DNA of 64,000 nt, from assembly GCA_016213935.1 (NCBI GenBank), contig JACQZG010000015.1:1-64000 (forward strand), written 5' to 3'. Below are positions 38,393 through 47,637 of the stretch, piece after piece. Every line of letters starts with the position of its first letter. Within the stretch, counting starts at the first letter, position 1. The stretch comes from Nitrospirota bacterium. Lineage in GTDB: Bacteria; Nitrospirota; Thermodesulfovibrionia; UBA6902. The notes below the pieces were generated by a model. That model ran no database searches, had not been told where the DNA came from, and saw only the letters and a program-made list of their open reading frames with translations. Position numbers and translations under genes: made by a program.

Positions 38393-39530
38393 GTTTGTTT
38401 AAAGAATTTAATATTATCCTCTCAATCTTATCAGATGAACAGCGGAGGTCAAATCTCTCTTCCGCCGCCCTTCTGCAATTCTTCCGCATCTCGTCATGCA
38501 GTGCAGGATTATTTAAAATAAGCAGTATCTTCTCAGCAAGATCCTTTTCATCTTTTGCCCTGAAGACAAACCCTGTCCTGCCGTCCTCGATCAACTCGGG
38601 CGTGCCGCCGAGGTCAGAGCCGACCACAGGCACGCCGCAGGCAAACGCCTCAAGGGCAACCATCGGGCATGCCTCAAAAGCCACGGAGGATGATATGACC
38701 ACAAGGTCGAGGCTGTTAAGTATCTCAGGGATATCCCAACGCTGCCCCAGGAATACAATATCCTCTTTAAGGCCAAGCCTCTCGGCGAGTTCCTTCAGTC
38801 TTTCAGCATGCGATCTCAGGTGTTCCTGAGGTGAACCGACTACAAGAAGTTTGACGGCCGTCTTGCTTTTGACAAGCGAAACCGCCTTGAAGAGCGTGTC
38901 ATGCCCCTTGTTCGGAATGAGGTCGCCTATAATTCCGATCTTCTTCTCGAAATGCCTCTTGTCAGAAAGCCCGTTCGCCGGCAAAGAAACATTAAACCTG
39001 GTGATGTCGACCCCGTTATAAACCGCTTCTATCTGATCCCTGAGACGGCTGTATTGATTTTTAGCCGCTTCTGAAACGGCTATTATTCTTTTAACCGACT
39101 TCATCTTTCCAAACAACTCCACAAGAAACCTCGCCTTTCTGTCCACCAATACATTATGCAGATGCCAGACAACAGGGACCCCGGCGACATTGCCTATCAC
39201 TGCGCTCCACGGAAAGAGCCTTGTGCTGTTGACATACAGCAGGTCTGCGTCTTTAATTATTTTATAAGACTTCCATAACGCCGCGGGAGTATGCCGGAGA
39301 AATTTCAAAACATCTCCAATGCCCTTTTTGCCGAGCTGATATGTACCCGGCTCCAAATAATGTACCTTGATCTTCTGCTGCTCAAGTGAATCTGAGAGAG
39401 CGCCTTTTGACGGCACAATAAATTCAAGATCGAATCTCTCTTTAAGCCGCGCGGCGATGTTCAGCGCGACCCTCTGGCCGCCCGCGATATTGGGAAGGCT
39501 TTCCCATAGAATTATCTTCTTTTTTTTCAT
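38373..39530 (-). CDS. GT4-family glycosyltransferase
   Basis: A 385-residue GT-B enzyme starting at ATG 39530 (MKKKKIILWESLPN, with GGAAG upstream); 39 more residues are open upstream but overlap the GT2 gene. PNKGHDTLFKAVSLVK and CPMVALEAFACGVPVVGSD are the donor motifs. It sits between a GT2 and another GT4. Confidence 0.85.
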   Translation of the reverse strand: MKKKKIILWESLPNIAGGQRVALNIAARLKERFDLEFIVPSKGALSDSLEQQKIKVHYLEPGTYQLGKKGIGDVLKFLRHTPAALWKSYKIIKDADLLYVNSTRLFPWSAVIGNVAGVPVVWHLHNVLVDRKARFLVELFGKMKSVKRIIAVSEAAKNQYSRLRDQIEAVYNGVDITRFNVSLPANGLSDKRHFEKKIGIIGDLIPNKGHDTLFKAVSLVKSKTAVKLLVVGSPQEHLRSHAERLKELAERLGLKEDIVFLGQRWDIPEILNSLDLVVISSSVAFEACPMVALEAFACGVPVVGSDLGGTPELIEDGRTGFVFRAKDEKDLAEKILLILNNPALHDEMRKNCRRAAEERFDLRCSSDKIERIILNSLNKHGKYET

Positions 39531-39547
39531 TAAAAAACTTCCGGGCT

Positions 39548-40513
39548 TCAGGACATATCCGACAACGGGTTCTTTTTGTAGAACCGGTGAAGAGGCTTGA
39601 AAACGACGCGGTAAGGAAAAAACATCAGAAAGTATAAGGCTGAACAATAGATGCTCTTAAAGATAAAAGGCCTGATCCTCCCGCGCGCGCGCTTATTGCC
39701 GCCGTCTTCCCAGTCAAGGAGCGATGCCTGAATATCCCTTCTCCTCTCCATGAACTTCAGCCCTTTGCGGTACCTGTTCTCAAAATCAGGTATATTTTTT
39801 TTCAATGATTCAATGTTGAAATCTATCTCATCAACAAGAAGCCTCCTTCCCTTTCTCGAAGTCACGCTTCCGCCGTGGACGCGGTATCTTGCCATCGGTT
39901 TATCGAGGTAATCCGCTTTCGATTTATGGCTTATGCGAAGATACGCGTCATAATCCCCTGAAAATGTGAGGCGGCTGTCAAAAAAGTTTTCAGGGTCTTC
40001 TATGGCATCTCTCCTTATCATCACAGTCTGCGTGTTGATGAAATTGCAGAAGAGCAGTTTATCAAAGACCTTCCCCCTGTGCGGCGTTACAGAATCAAAA
40101 AGCCTCTTCTCCTTGCCTCTATCGTTAAACAAAATGCAATCAGTATAAACCAGCCCTACTTCTTCATCCCTTTCAAAAAGGGGTATCTGCTCTTCAAGCT
40201 TTTCCGGCAGCCACATATCGTCGCAGTCAAGAAAAGCGATATACCTTCCGCGCGCCTCCTTAAGCGCGAAATTCCTTGCGGCATAAAGCGGGACCGTTGT
40301 CTCTCCCCTGAAATATCTCAGTCCCGGCCCGTAGCTTTTCGCGATCTCGCCGCTGTTATCGGTTGAGGCGTTGTCCCAGAATATTATCTCCCAGTCTTTA
40401 CGGGTCTGGGCGTAAACGCTCTCGATCGCTTCGCGGAGATATTTCGAAGAATTGTAGCAATTCATTATAACGCTTACCGCAGGCAATGGTTTTGAGGTGT
40501 CAGGAGCTGACAT
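39548..40513 (-). CDS. GT2-family glycosyltransferase
   Basis: A 321-residue GT-A inverting transferase. NCYNSSKYLREAIESVYAQT begins the nucleotide-binding domain, FLDCDDMWLPEKLE holds the DxD-like metal site and FSGDYDAYLRI the catalytic region. The C-terminal stretch (about 270-310) is hydrophobic and may anchor it to the membrane. It is 14 bases from the sugar-epimerase gene. Confidence 0.9.
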   Translation of the reverse strand: MSAPDTSKPLPAVSVIMNCYNSSKYLREAIESVYAQTRKDWEIIFWDNASTDNSGEIAKSYGPGLRYFRGETTVPLYAARNFALKEARGRYIAFLDCDDMWLPEKLEEQIPLFERDEEVGLVYTDCILFNDRGKEKRLFDSVTPHRGKVFDKLLFCNFINTQTVMIRRDAIEDPENFFDSRLTFSGDYDAYLRISHKSKADYLDKPMARYRVHGGSVTSRKGRRLLVDEIDFNIESLKKNIPDFENRYRKGLKFMERRRDIQASLLDWEDGGNKRARGRIRPFIFKSIYCSALYFLMFFPYRVVFKPLHRFYKKNPLSDMS

Positions 40514-40527
40514 AAAGATGGCTTTAA

Positions 40528-40971
40528 TTATTTCTTATGAAAATTGTAAGGTATTCTTTTGTCCGTAAGCGGGATATTGACCGCCTCTTCAGGGTCATGA
40601 GGAAGGTCAGCGCAGTTGGCTATGAGAGACGGGGATTCGCCCAATGCCGCAAACGCGTACCAGAGCAATGGCGGCAGGCGCAAAAGCTGATAATTGTCCG
40701 CGCCTATGACAGCCTCCTGTATATCGCCTTTGGTGGGAGAGCCCTCCCTGTCGTCATAAATAACGAATTTGACATTGCCTGAGGGGACAGCGAAGTACTG
40801 AGTCATCTTAAGATGCTTCTTCCATCCCTTGATATGCCCGGGATTAACAGTTGAAAAATAGACCTCTCCGAACTTTTGGAAGAAGCTGTCATCAGACCTA
40901 AGCATATGCATCACGCTCCCTCTCTCGTCAGAGAAGACCTTAAGCGGCTTGAGGAGCACGCCGTCTATCAC
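40528..40971 (-). CDS. dTDP-4-dehydrorhamnose 3,5-epimerase-like protein
   Basis: A 147-residue cupin of the RmlC/FdtA type: VFSDERGSVMHMLR, HLKMTQYFAVPSGNVKFVIYDD and LRLPPLLWYAFAALGE. In this locus it probably epimerises the 4-keto sugar made by RfbF-RfbG. GTG at 40971 lies 3 bases after the rfbG stop and has AAAGGA upstream. A TTG at 40992 would overlap rfbG. The exact reaction is unknown because the substrate is CDP- not dTDP-linked by context. Confidence 0.75.
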   Translation of the reverse strand: MIDGVLLKPLKVFSDERGSVMHMLRSDDSFFQKFGEVYFSTVNPGHIKGWKKHLKMTQYFAVPSGNVKFVIYDDREGSPTKGDIQEAVIGADNYQLLRLPPLLWYAFAALGESPSLIANCADLPHDPEEAVNIPLTDKRIPYNFHKK

Positions 40972-40973
40972 CT

Positions 40974-42104
40974 TTATTTCCTTTGTATCCAAGGCATGCC
41001 GAGCTCCATGCCTTTCTTCATGTAGAAATCGATCTGCGACGATGAGTACTCAAAGATATCCTCTTTTTTAGCGTAGTAATGTTTGTACCATTGCGCTGTC
41101 AAAGCGACGACCTCGCCAAAGCCGAGTATCGAATGCCAGCCGAGCCTGTTCAGTGCCTTGTCGCACGAAAGCTTCAGAAGCCGCTGCTCCTTTATCTTCC
41201 CCCTGCCCCTGACATGCTCCCATTTGACGTTTCCCCACGAATCCGCCAGCGCATTGACCAGTTCGCTGACGGATTTAATGACCTTGCTGTCAGGGCCGAA
41301 GTTGAACGCCTCGCCGGCCAATGCGTCGGATTTTGCAATCAATCCCGCGCCAAGCCAGAGATAGCCGCTCAAAGGTTCAAGGACATGCTGCCACGGCCTG
41401 GTTGCCTCAGGATTTCTGCATACCGCCTTGCCGCCATTGCTCCATGCCCTTACGCAGTCAGGGATTATCCTGTCCTTTGCCCAATCGCCGCCGCCGACAA
41501 CATTTCCCGCCCTGGCGGTTGCAATCCTCGCAGAGCCTTTCGCGTTAAAGCAGGATTTAATGTAGGCGCTGGACGCGATCTCAGCGCATGCCTTTGACGC
41601 GCTGTAAGGGTCGTCTCCGCCTAAGATGTCATTTTCGCGATAGCCCCACTCCCACTCAAGGTTTCTGTAGCACTTGTCGCTTGTGATTATCACCGCAGCC
41701 TGCACTGAGGCGGAATCCCTGACGCATTCAAGCACATTCACGGTCCCGCCGAGGTTTGTGTCAAAGGTCTCCTTCGGCTCGTCAAATGACTTGCGCACAA
41801 TAGCCTGCGCCGCGAGGTGAAAGACCATCTGAGGCTTAAAATCTTTAAAGACTTTTTTCAGCTCCGCGATATTGCGGATATCACCTTCATAATGCCTTAG
41901 CTTCCCGCGCAATCCGGTCACCTCAAAATTGCAGGGCTGCGACGGAAGGTACAGGGAAAATCCGGCGACATCCGCGCCGAGCTTAAGAAGCCAGTGGCTC
42001 AGCCACGAACCCTTGAATCCGGTGTGGCCCGTGACCAATACCCTTTTGCCCCTGTAAGCTCCGTTGAATGCCTCAATGCCTTTAATCGCTTTTTTCATAA
42101 TCAT
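40974..42104 (-). CDS. rfbG: CDP-glucose 4,6-dehydratase
   Basis: A 376-residue extended SDR that converts CDP-glucose to CDP-4-keto-6-deoxyglucose. NAD motif TGHTGFKGSW (about 24) and catalytic DPYSASKACAE (Tyr/Lys) are present, and length is normal. The ATG at 42104 overlaps the rfbF stop (TGATG) and has GGAAG upstream. It pairs with rfbF upstream; no rfbH (dehydrase for 3,6-dideoxy sugars) follows. Confidence 0.94.
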   Translation of the reverse strand: MIMKKAIKGIEAFNGAYRGKRVLVTGHTGFKGSWLSHWLLKLGADVAGFSLYLPSQPCNFEVTGLRGKLRHYEGDIRNIAELKKVFKDFKPQMVFHLAAQAIVRKSFDEPKETFDTNLGGTVNVLECVRDSASVQAAVIITSDKCYRNLEWEWGYRENDILGGDDPYSASKACAEIASSAYIKSCFNAKGSARIATARAGNVVGGGDWAKDRIIPDCVRAWSNGGKAVCRNPEATRPWQHVLEPLSGYLWLGAGLIAKSDALAGEAFNFGPDSKVIKSVSELVNALADSWGNVKWEHVRGRGKIKEQRLLKLSCDKALNRLGWHSILGFGEVVALTAQWYKHYYAKKEDIFEYSSSQIDFYMKKGMELGMPWIQRK

Positions 42105-42883
42105 CACCAAAGCTTCCATGGCGGGCTGCCCGCGTCCCAGAGCCCGTTAAGGTAATCCCTCTCCCTTGCAGTGTCCATGCACTGCCAGAAGCCTTCATGT
42201 TTATACACCTTCAACTGGCCTTCTGACGCGAGCTTCTGAAGCGGCCCGAACTCAAAGTCGCAATCTTCATCAGGGGTCAGGTAGCTGAATATTTTTTTAT
42301 TGAAGATGAAGAATCCGCCGTTTATTATCCCTGTGCTCAACTGCGGCTTCTCCTCAAAATGCGTCACAGTCTCTCCGTCTATCACCATCTCGCCGAAACG
42401 CGAAGGCGGATGAACGCCCGTGACCGTGCCTGTCATCCCGTGTTTTGAATGGAACTTTTCAAGTTTTTTTATATCAACCGCGCTTACGCCGTCACCGTAT
42501 GTAAGATGGAAATTTTTGCTCCTGATATATTTTTCAAGCCTCTTTATCCTGCCGCCTTTTAAAGTGTCAAGGCCCGTGTCTATAAATGTTATCTCCCACC
42601 GGGACTCATCGCTCTTGCCGTGTATCTGAGGGCTCTTTTCAGGCCGCATCTCAAGAGTAAAATCGCTGGAGAGGATCCGGTAATTATAAAAATAATTCTT
42701 TATGTGATCGCCCTTGTAGCCGAGCGCAAGTATAAAGCGGCTGCATCCGTAATGAGCGTAGTGCTTCATGATGTGCCATAAGACAGGCCTGCCTCCGATC
42801 TCCACCATAGGCTTGGGTTTTGATACAGTTTCTTCGCTTAAACGCGTGCCTTTGCCCCCGCATAATATCACCACGTCATTCAT
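42104..42883 (-). CDS. rfbF: Glucose-1-phosphate cytidylyltransferase
   Basis: A 259-residue nucleotidyltransferase that makes CDP-glucose from CTP and glucose-1-phosphate. The fingerprint ILCGGKGTRLSEET opens the protein and YGDGVSAVDI lies at the metal site (about 125); GVHPPSRFGE is typical of RfbF. It overlaps the upstream reductase-epimerase by ATGA and the downstream rfbG by TGATG, forming a tightly coupled set. Confidence 0.95.
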   Translation of the reverse strand: MNDVVILCGGKGTRLSEETVSKPKPMVEIGGRPVLWHIMKHYAHYGCSRFILALGYKGDHIKNYFYNYRILSSDFTLEMRPEKSPQIHGKSDESRWEITFIDTGLDTLKGGRIKRLEKYIRSKNFHLTYGDGVSAVDIKKLEKFHSKHGMTGTVTGVHPPSRFGEMVIDGETVTHFEEKPQLSTGIINGGFFIFNKKIFSYLTPDEDCDFEFGPLQKLASEGQLKVYKHEGFWQCMDTARERDYLNGLWDAGSPPWKLW

Positions 42884-43812
42884 CGTTCACCTCTGTAATA
42901 TTCTATTGTTTTTTTCAGGCCGTGCTCAATGCCGGTCTGAGGAGACCAGCCCAATATCTTTTTCGCAAGGCTGATATCAGCGTACAGTTCCATGTTCTCG
43001 CCTTTCCTGTAAGGATAAAACCCCCATAAAGGTTTTCCGCCGCCTGCTGATTTCATAACTTTCTCAACCATCTCTCTTATTGAAACAGGCGTACCTGACG
43101 CGATATTAATGATATGCCCCCTTGCGCCTGAGGTCAACGCCGCGGCTGTCATCGCTTCGGCAGCATCGTCAATATAGCAGAAGTCCCTCAACTGCCTGCC
43201 CTCGGAGGTTTTAAACTCTTCATTGTTAAGGCATGCCTTGATAATCTGAGGGAGAAAACGCTTCTCATCCTGCCCCGGCCCGTACACAAGAAAGAATCTC
43301 AAAACTGTTCCGGGAAATCCTTCGGTATCAGAGAGCATCTGCATGAAATGAGACGCCGCTGTCTTTGCAAAAGAATAAGGAGAGATCGGCCTTTCCCTCA
43401 TATCTTCTCTCTGCGGCGCGGGCGCGCTGCCGTATTCGTCGCTGCTGCCGATCTGGACAAACCCCTTGAGGCTCTCCCTGTCAAGGCAGTCTGTCAGGTT
43501 CATAAGCCCTGCAAAATGCGTCTCTATCAAACTTCGCCCGCCTTTGAAATAAGGCGTGTGGTCAATATAACCGCTCAGGTTAAACACATAGTCAAAAGTT
43601 CTCTTGCCGAACGCGCGGCGCAGATTCTCTTTGTCTGAAACATCGGCGCGGATATATTCGACATTTGCAGATGATATTTTCTTATCTCCGGCGTCAATGC
43701 ATGTGACAAGAGGAGTCTGCTGAAGACATCTTTGAGCAAGACAGCTTCCTATGAAACCTGTGCCGCCCGTTATCAATATCCTGTCAGTGCTTTTGAAGTT
43801 ATGCATCTCCAA
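42880..43812 (-). CDS. NAD(P)-dependent sugar epimerase/reductase (SDR)
   Basis: A 310-residue extended SDR. GGTGFIGS is near residue 15, SSDEYG and SPYSFAKTAA carry the catalytic Ser, Tyr and Lys, and the RDFCYIDDAAEA motif closes the sugar-binding region. Being directly upstream of rfbF and rfbG, it probably reduces or epimerises C4 of the CDP-4-keto-6-deoxyhexose, as RfbJ-like or Dmhb-like enzymes do. Which product results is unknown. TTG at 43812 or ATG at 43806 can be the start. Confidence 0.8.
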   Translation of the reverse strand: MEMHNFKSTDRILITGGTGFIGSCLAQRCLQQTPLVTCIDAGDKKISSANVEYIRADVSDKENLRRAFGKRTFDYVFNLSGYIDHTPYFKGGRSLIETHFAGLMNLTDCLDRESLKGFVQIGSSDEYGSAPAPQREDMRERPISPYSFAKTAASHFMQMLSDTEGFPGTVLRFFLVYGPGQDEKRFLPQIIKACLNNEEFKTSEGRQLRDFCYIDDAAEAMTAAALTSGARGHIINIASGTPVSIREMVEKVMKSAGGGKPLWGFYPYRKGENMELYADISLAKKILGWSPQTGIEHGLKKTIEYYRGER

Positions 43813-45217
43813 ATAATCTCTTATAAGTAATAACCGGGTTATTCAGCCCGAGCCTGTCTCTCATCGCGGCGACATCAACCGCCTTGCCGGCGGTTTCTTT
43901 AAGCATACTAAACGATAAATCCGTGTAATCCGCCTTTTGCACCCCGTCTATTCCTTCTATGTCAATGTACTCAAGATATTCGGGATGAGTTATCTGTACC
44001 ACAGGCCGTCCCATGATAAGCGCCTCTTCCAAAACGGTTGTGCTCATGCCGATAACCGCCGAAGCGTTCTCAATATCCTCTTTCAGCGATCTGCCCCTTG
44101 ATACGCTTATAATACCTTTTTCTTCGCTTGAGCGTATCCACCTTTTCAGGCCGCAGCTCAGGTCAGCGAAAGGATGCAGCCTCAGCCTGAACTTGATGCC
44201 TCCGGGGGAAGCGGCTGCAGCCTTTTGAAGCGAGGAGATGAGGACTTCATTGTCAAACCTCGCAAGCGCGCCGGCAAAAAGAAAGTGCCCGCCTTTCTTG
44301 TCACCGGCTGAAACATTTTTCCAGTGCGCGTATCGCGCGCTGCACCCTAAACGGAATAAAGTATTTTTATAATATTGCTTCAGTGTATCAGACACCCTGC
44401 CGCTGTATACATACATTACATCGGGAAGCCTCAGCCCGCTTTCAGTTTCCTCGGGAAAACAGAAGTACCACCTCTTGCCCTTGCTGAAGGCCGCGTGCTG
44501 CACCGTGTACCCTCTGCAATTATATTTCGCGGCGACTCTCCAGACCGTCCTCGAATAAAAATGCATCTCGTGTATGCATCCTATCTTTTTTATGCCGTGC
44601 TTCTCGACTATTCCGGATAAAACCTCTTCAAGATAATAATCATGCAGCCATCTAAGGCTCAATACCCATGAAAGCCACTTCAGCAGCAGAAGGCATTTGT
44701 CAAAGATTCTCCCTTCAATCTCCGTAAACGCCGATATCCCGCTCTTTATCAAAGCAAACGCAAGAATCGCCTTCTTCATCACCGGCAGTTCGTTTACATC
44801 AGCGGGATTCCTGCCGCAGTCCTTCTTCAGCCCGAATACAAACAACGCGTCATCTTCTTCAGTCTCTACATACGGTGTCTTAAATTTACCGTCAGGAGTT
44901 TCCGAACCGCACATGGCGGCCGTTATAACCAAAACAGACTCTCCGGCCGCTCCGTAAAGGGCATATCCAAACGGCCTCGGTTTTACCAGAAGCTTGACAA
45001 TGCCTTTCAAGAAGGCCTCGGCCAGTGAAACAATCGATCCGGCGGCGAGCCTGAGGCCGTGCCTTTTTCTGTAGCCGGGATGCCATAACATGCAGATGTC
45101 GGAGTTCCGCGCGCTTAACGGAGAGGCAAGGACAGAGGATACCAGCCTTTTCGGAGCTGAACGCGCGGCCGAGGCAATAAACATGGCAGAGAGATGCTCA
45201 AACGAATAGCCTGACAT
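43799..45217 (-). CDS. Large surface-carbohydrate protein, GT-B-like, unknown specificity
   Basis: A 472-residue protein with no confident family name. The C-terminal third (about 330-450) has the pattern LKEDIENASAVIGMSTTVLE and GRPVVQITHPEYLEYI, as in the donor-binding half of CDP-glycerol or sialyl/Kdo-type transferases. GYTVQHAAFSKGKRWYF (about 250) resembles the acceptor-side 'QH' turn of such enzymes. I read it as a retaining-like GT-B transferase; the sugar is unknown. It overlaps the downstream SDR by 14 bases. Confidence 0.5.
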   Translation of the reverse strand: MSGYSFEHLSAMFIASAARSAPKRLVSSVLASPLSARNSDICMLWHPGYRKRHGLRLAAGSIVSLAEAFLKGIVKLLVKPRPFGYALYGAAGESVLVITAAMCGSETPDGKFKTPYVETEEDDALFVFGLKKDCGRNPADVNELPVMKKAILAFALIKSGISAFTEIEGRIFDKCLLLLKWLSWVLSLRWLHDYYLEEVLSGIVEKHGIKKIGCIHEMHFYSRTVWRVAAKYNCRGYTVQHAAFSKGKRWYFCFPEETESGLRLPDVMYVYSGRVSDTLKQYYKNTLFRLGCSARYAHWKNVSAGDKKGGHFLFAGALARFDNEVLISSLQKAAAASPGGIKFRLRLHPFADLSCGLKRWIRSSEEKGIISVSRGRSLKEDIENASAVIGMSTTVLEEALIMGRPVVQITHPEYLEYIDIEGIDGVQKADYTDLSFSMLKETAGKAVDVAAMRDRLGLNNPVITYKRLFGDA

Positions 45218-45221
45218 TTTA

Positions 45222-45896
45222 TTAAAGTGAGAATGGCTCAGCAGGAAGGTTCTTTAACACGCCCGCCGGATTTCCGCCCGCGATAACATTTGGCGGCACA
45301 TCCTTCACAACCACGCTGCCCGCGGCCACTATCGAATTATCACCGATGGTGACGCCCTTCAAGACAAGAACGTTCATGCCTATCCAGACATTTTTGCCTA
45401 TCTTAACCTCTCTGTCATTCTCATAACCCATATTGAGCGCCCTGTTCTGAGGCGGCCAGGCGGCATGAAAATCCGAATCAACTATTATCACGTTAGGTGC
45501 GATTATCGTGCCGTCGCCGATTTCGACAAGAGTGGTTCTGCATGTGATCGAAGTGCCTATCAGCGCCACGTTATTTCCTATAGCGATCCTCGCGTTTCTG
45601 CATGCCTGGAGTTTGCATTTTGAATAAAGCGCTATTCCCGCCCGCACGGCATCGGAAACTATCCACGCGTTGTCGCCGATGGCGATGACGCTCTCAGGGC
45701 TCTTTGAAACGATGATCCGCCCCCAGCACTTCAGATTTTTTCCGAAAGTGAAATTGCGGTAAAGAAGCCTGTAAAAAATAAACGAGAAGAAACCTCTCCA
45801 TTGAGGGATCAAATATATGAATACCTTTTCATAGAGTATTCCGGGAAGCTGTCCTGTGAAAAGATATTTTATGAATTTATTTAGAAATGCTGTCAT
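45222..45896 (-). CDS. Hexapeptide-repeat acyltransferase (LbH)
   Basis: A 224-residue protein. The N-terminal 60 residues are basic and hydrophobic. From about 75 the chain is built of hexapeptide repeats ([42 protein letters not shown]). This left-handed beta-helix fold is used by sugar O- and N-acetyltransferases that act on surface glycans. ATGA overlap with the previous methyltransferase gene supports the start. Confidence 0.88.
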   Translation of the reverse strand: MTAFLNKFIKYLFTGQLPGILYEKVFIYLIPQWRGFFSFIFYRLLYRNFTFGKNLKCWGRIIVSKSPESVIAIGDNAWIVSDAVRAGIALYSKCKLQACRNARIAIGNNVALIGTSITCRTTLVEIGDGTIIAPNVIIVDSDFHAAWPPQNRALNMGYENDREVKIGKNVWIGMNVLVLKGVTIGDNSIVAAGSVVVKDVPPNVIAGGNPAGVLKNLPAEPFSL

Positions 45897-46702
45897 GGCC
45901 TATCCTTCTTCAGAGCGAGAATGATATTGGACGGCGTTACGGCTTTATAACCCGAAGGGCCCAGAAGACGGCCCGCCATATTCCTCAGTGACCTTTTCAA
46001 CGTTCCTGACAGGCCGTAATATCCGGAATAAACACGCTCGGAACGGAAAGCGCCGAATCCTGCCAGTTGAAGCTCAGCCTTTATCAGATCTGCCGAATAG
46101 CTCCTTACATGCCCCATTTTGTTCACATGGCTTCCGCATTTCCCGCACACAAAAGTATTGTTTTTAATATCTTCAAGAGGCACGCTGACTATCAGCACGC
46201 CGTCGTCTTTCAGCAGCCTCCGCGCCTCGTTAAGAAAATCAAATACCCTGCTCGGGACAATATGCTCAAGCACCTCAAGCACGAGTATGCAATCGTACCT
46301 GTCATTGAGTTTATCAACGGTGGTATTTATAAACTTCTGACGCGGATAACCGGCGGAAAGCCGCTTTATGACTTCCGCTGAAAAGTCTATGCCCGTATAA
46401 TCCCCGGCCTTATTCTGTTTAAGCAGCAGGGGGAGAATATCCCCCCATCCGACGCCGACGTCCAGTATCTTTTTGCCCTGGGAGATCAGCCTTACAACCT
46501 TTTCAAGCCTCCTGACGCGGATCTCAGGGACATTCTCCATTCCGCTCAGGCTGTCCCATTTTTCAGCGGTGCTTATATCGCCGAGCTCTGGATAATTGCC
46601 TGAATATGTCTCCCTCAGTTCCTCAAGCCTCTTCGAAGCGGCAAGCCCCTGACGGTAAATATCAACCTCAAAGACACCTGTCGCTTTAGTTGTCATATCC
46701 AA
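45893..46702 (-). CDS. SAM-dependent methyltransferase
   Basis: A 269-residue class I methyltransferase with [18 protein letters not shown] (SAM motif, about 80), [16 protein letters not shown] and [11 protein letters not shown]. Two cysteines follow (CGKCG, about 175), rare in this fold, which suggests a zinc-binding insertion. It is probably a sugar methyltransferase. It begins one base after the radical SAM stop. Confidence 0.82.
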   Translation of the reverse strand: MDMTTKATGVFEVDIYRQGLAASKRLEELRETYSGNYPELGDISTAEKWDSLSGMENVPEIRVRRLEKVVRLISQGKKILDVGVGWGDILPLLLKQNKAGDYTGIDFSAEVIKRLSAGYPRQKFINTTVDKLNDRYDCILVLEVLEHIVPSRVFDFLNEARRLLKDDGVLIVSVPLEDIKNNTFVCGKCGSHVNKMGHVRSYSADLIKAELQLAGFGAFRSERVYSGYYGLSGTLKRSLRNMAGRLLGPSGYKAVTPSNIILALKKDRP

Positions 46703-46703
46703 A

Positions 46704-47633
46704 TTACAAAACGTCGGTATAAGTCGTTGAGACCTTCCTGACCCTCTCCTTTATGTCGAATTTTGAGTTGTATATCATAACGTCGGACTTATCAGCGTTT
46801 CTCTGGTCGCAGCCTTCGCATATGAGGCCGCTCTTTTTGAAATCGCCCGTGGTGTGGCATTTAACTATCTTCTTGAACATCGGGGACCGGAAGATATCTT
46901 CAAGGGGCTGTGTCTTGAGGTCGCCTAAAAGCAGTTCGCCGTCAAAATCAAAACAGCACATGTTCACTGTCCCGTCGGCCTGAACCTGAAGGGGGGTATT
47001 GAACGGCCTGCCGCATGTCTTGAGCTTCTTCTTCTGCACATTCCTGTAATTCCTGCCGACTGCCCAGTTGTGCGGGCGCCATACCTCCAGAAGGTCGGCC
47101 TTGTCAGACCAGTAGCCTATCCACTGCCGCGTTTCAGAATCATTGATTCCTTCGACAACATTATAGGTAAGCAGAAGCTGTGTTCTCTTTTTTATCTTTG
47201 AAATCTCGGTGAGGCTCTTTTTTATCCTCTCAAAAGTCCCGGCGGCAAGCACCCCGTGCACTTTTTTATAAGACTCCGGCGAATCTCCGTAAAGGCTAAC
47301 CCTGACAGAGTCCAGGCCATGCCCTTCAAGCTCCCTGAACTTGTCAACCGTGAGGAAAAAAGCATTCGTGAGCATCAGCACTGTGAAATTCTTCTCTTTG
47401 GCATATTCGATCTTTTTGCCGAGCGACCTGTCCATAAGAGGCTCGCCCATCCCGGGGAAGGTCAATGTATCATACTGGCCTGTTTCTTCCCTTATCTTGT
47501 CAAACAGATATTTAAAAAGCTTGAGGCTCATCGTCTCTTTCTTCCTTGTAAGTTTCTCCCTGGGGCAGATTATGCAGTTGTAGTTGCACCTCGTTGATAC
47601 TTCAATCCTTATCTCATTGCTTTTGGGTATCAT
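46704..47633 (-). CDS. Radical SAM protein with C-terminal SPASM-like cysteines
   Basis: A 309-residue radical SAM enzyme. RCNYNCIICPRE (CxxxCxxC, about 14-25) binds the [4Fe-4S] cluster. TFPGMGEPLMD is the SAM-binding GxGEP region. CGRPFNTPL, CCFDFDG and CEGCDQRNAD (about 206-290) form a SPASM-type second cluster domain. Such enzymes in surface-glycan loci may change sugars by radical chemistry; here the substrate is not known. It lies between a GT4 and a methyltransferase. Confidence 0.85.
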   Translation of the reverse strand: MIPKSNEIRIEVSTRCNYNCIICPREKLTRKKETMSLKLFKYLFDKIREETGQYDTLTFPGMGEPLMDRSLGKKIEYAKEKNFTVLMLTNAFFLTVDKFRELEGHGLDSVRVSLYGDSPESYKKVHGVLAAGTFERIKKSLTEISKIKKRTQLLLTYNVVEGINDSETRQWIGYWSDKADLLEVWRPHNWAVGRNYRNVQKKKLKTCGRPFNTPLQVQADGTVNMCCFDFDGELLLGDLKTQPLEDIFRSPMFKKIVKCHTTGDFKKSGLICEGCDQRNADKSDVMIYNSKFDIKERVRKVSTTYTDVL

Positions 47634-47637
47634 ATCC

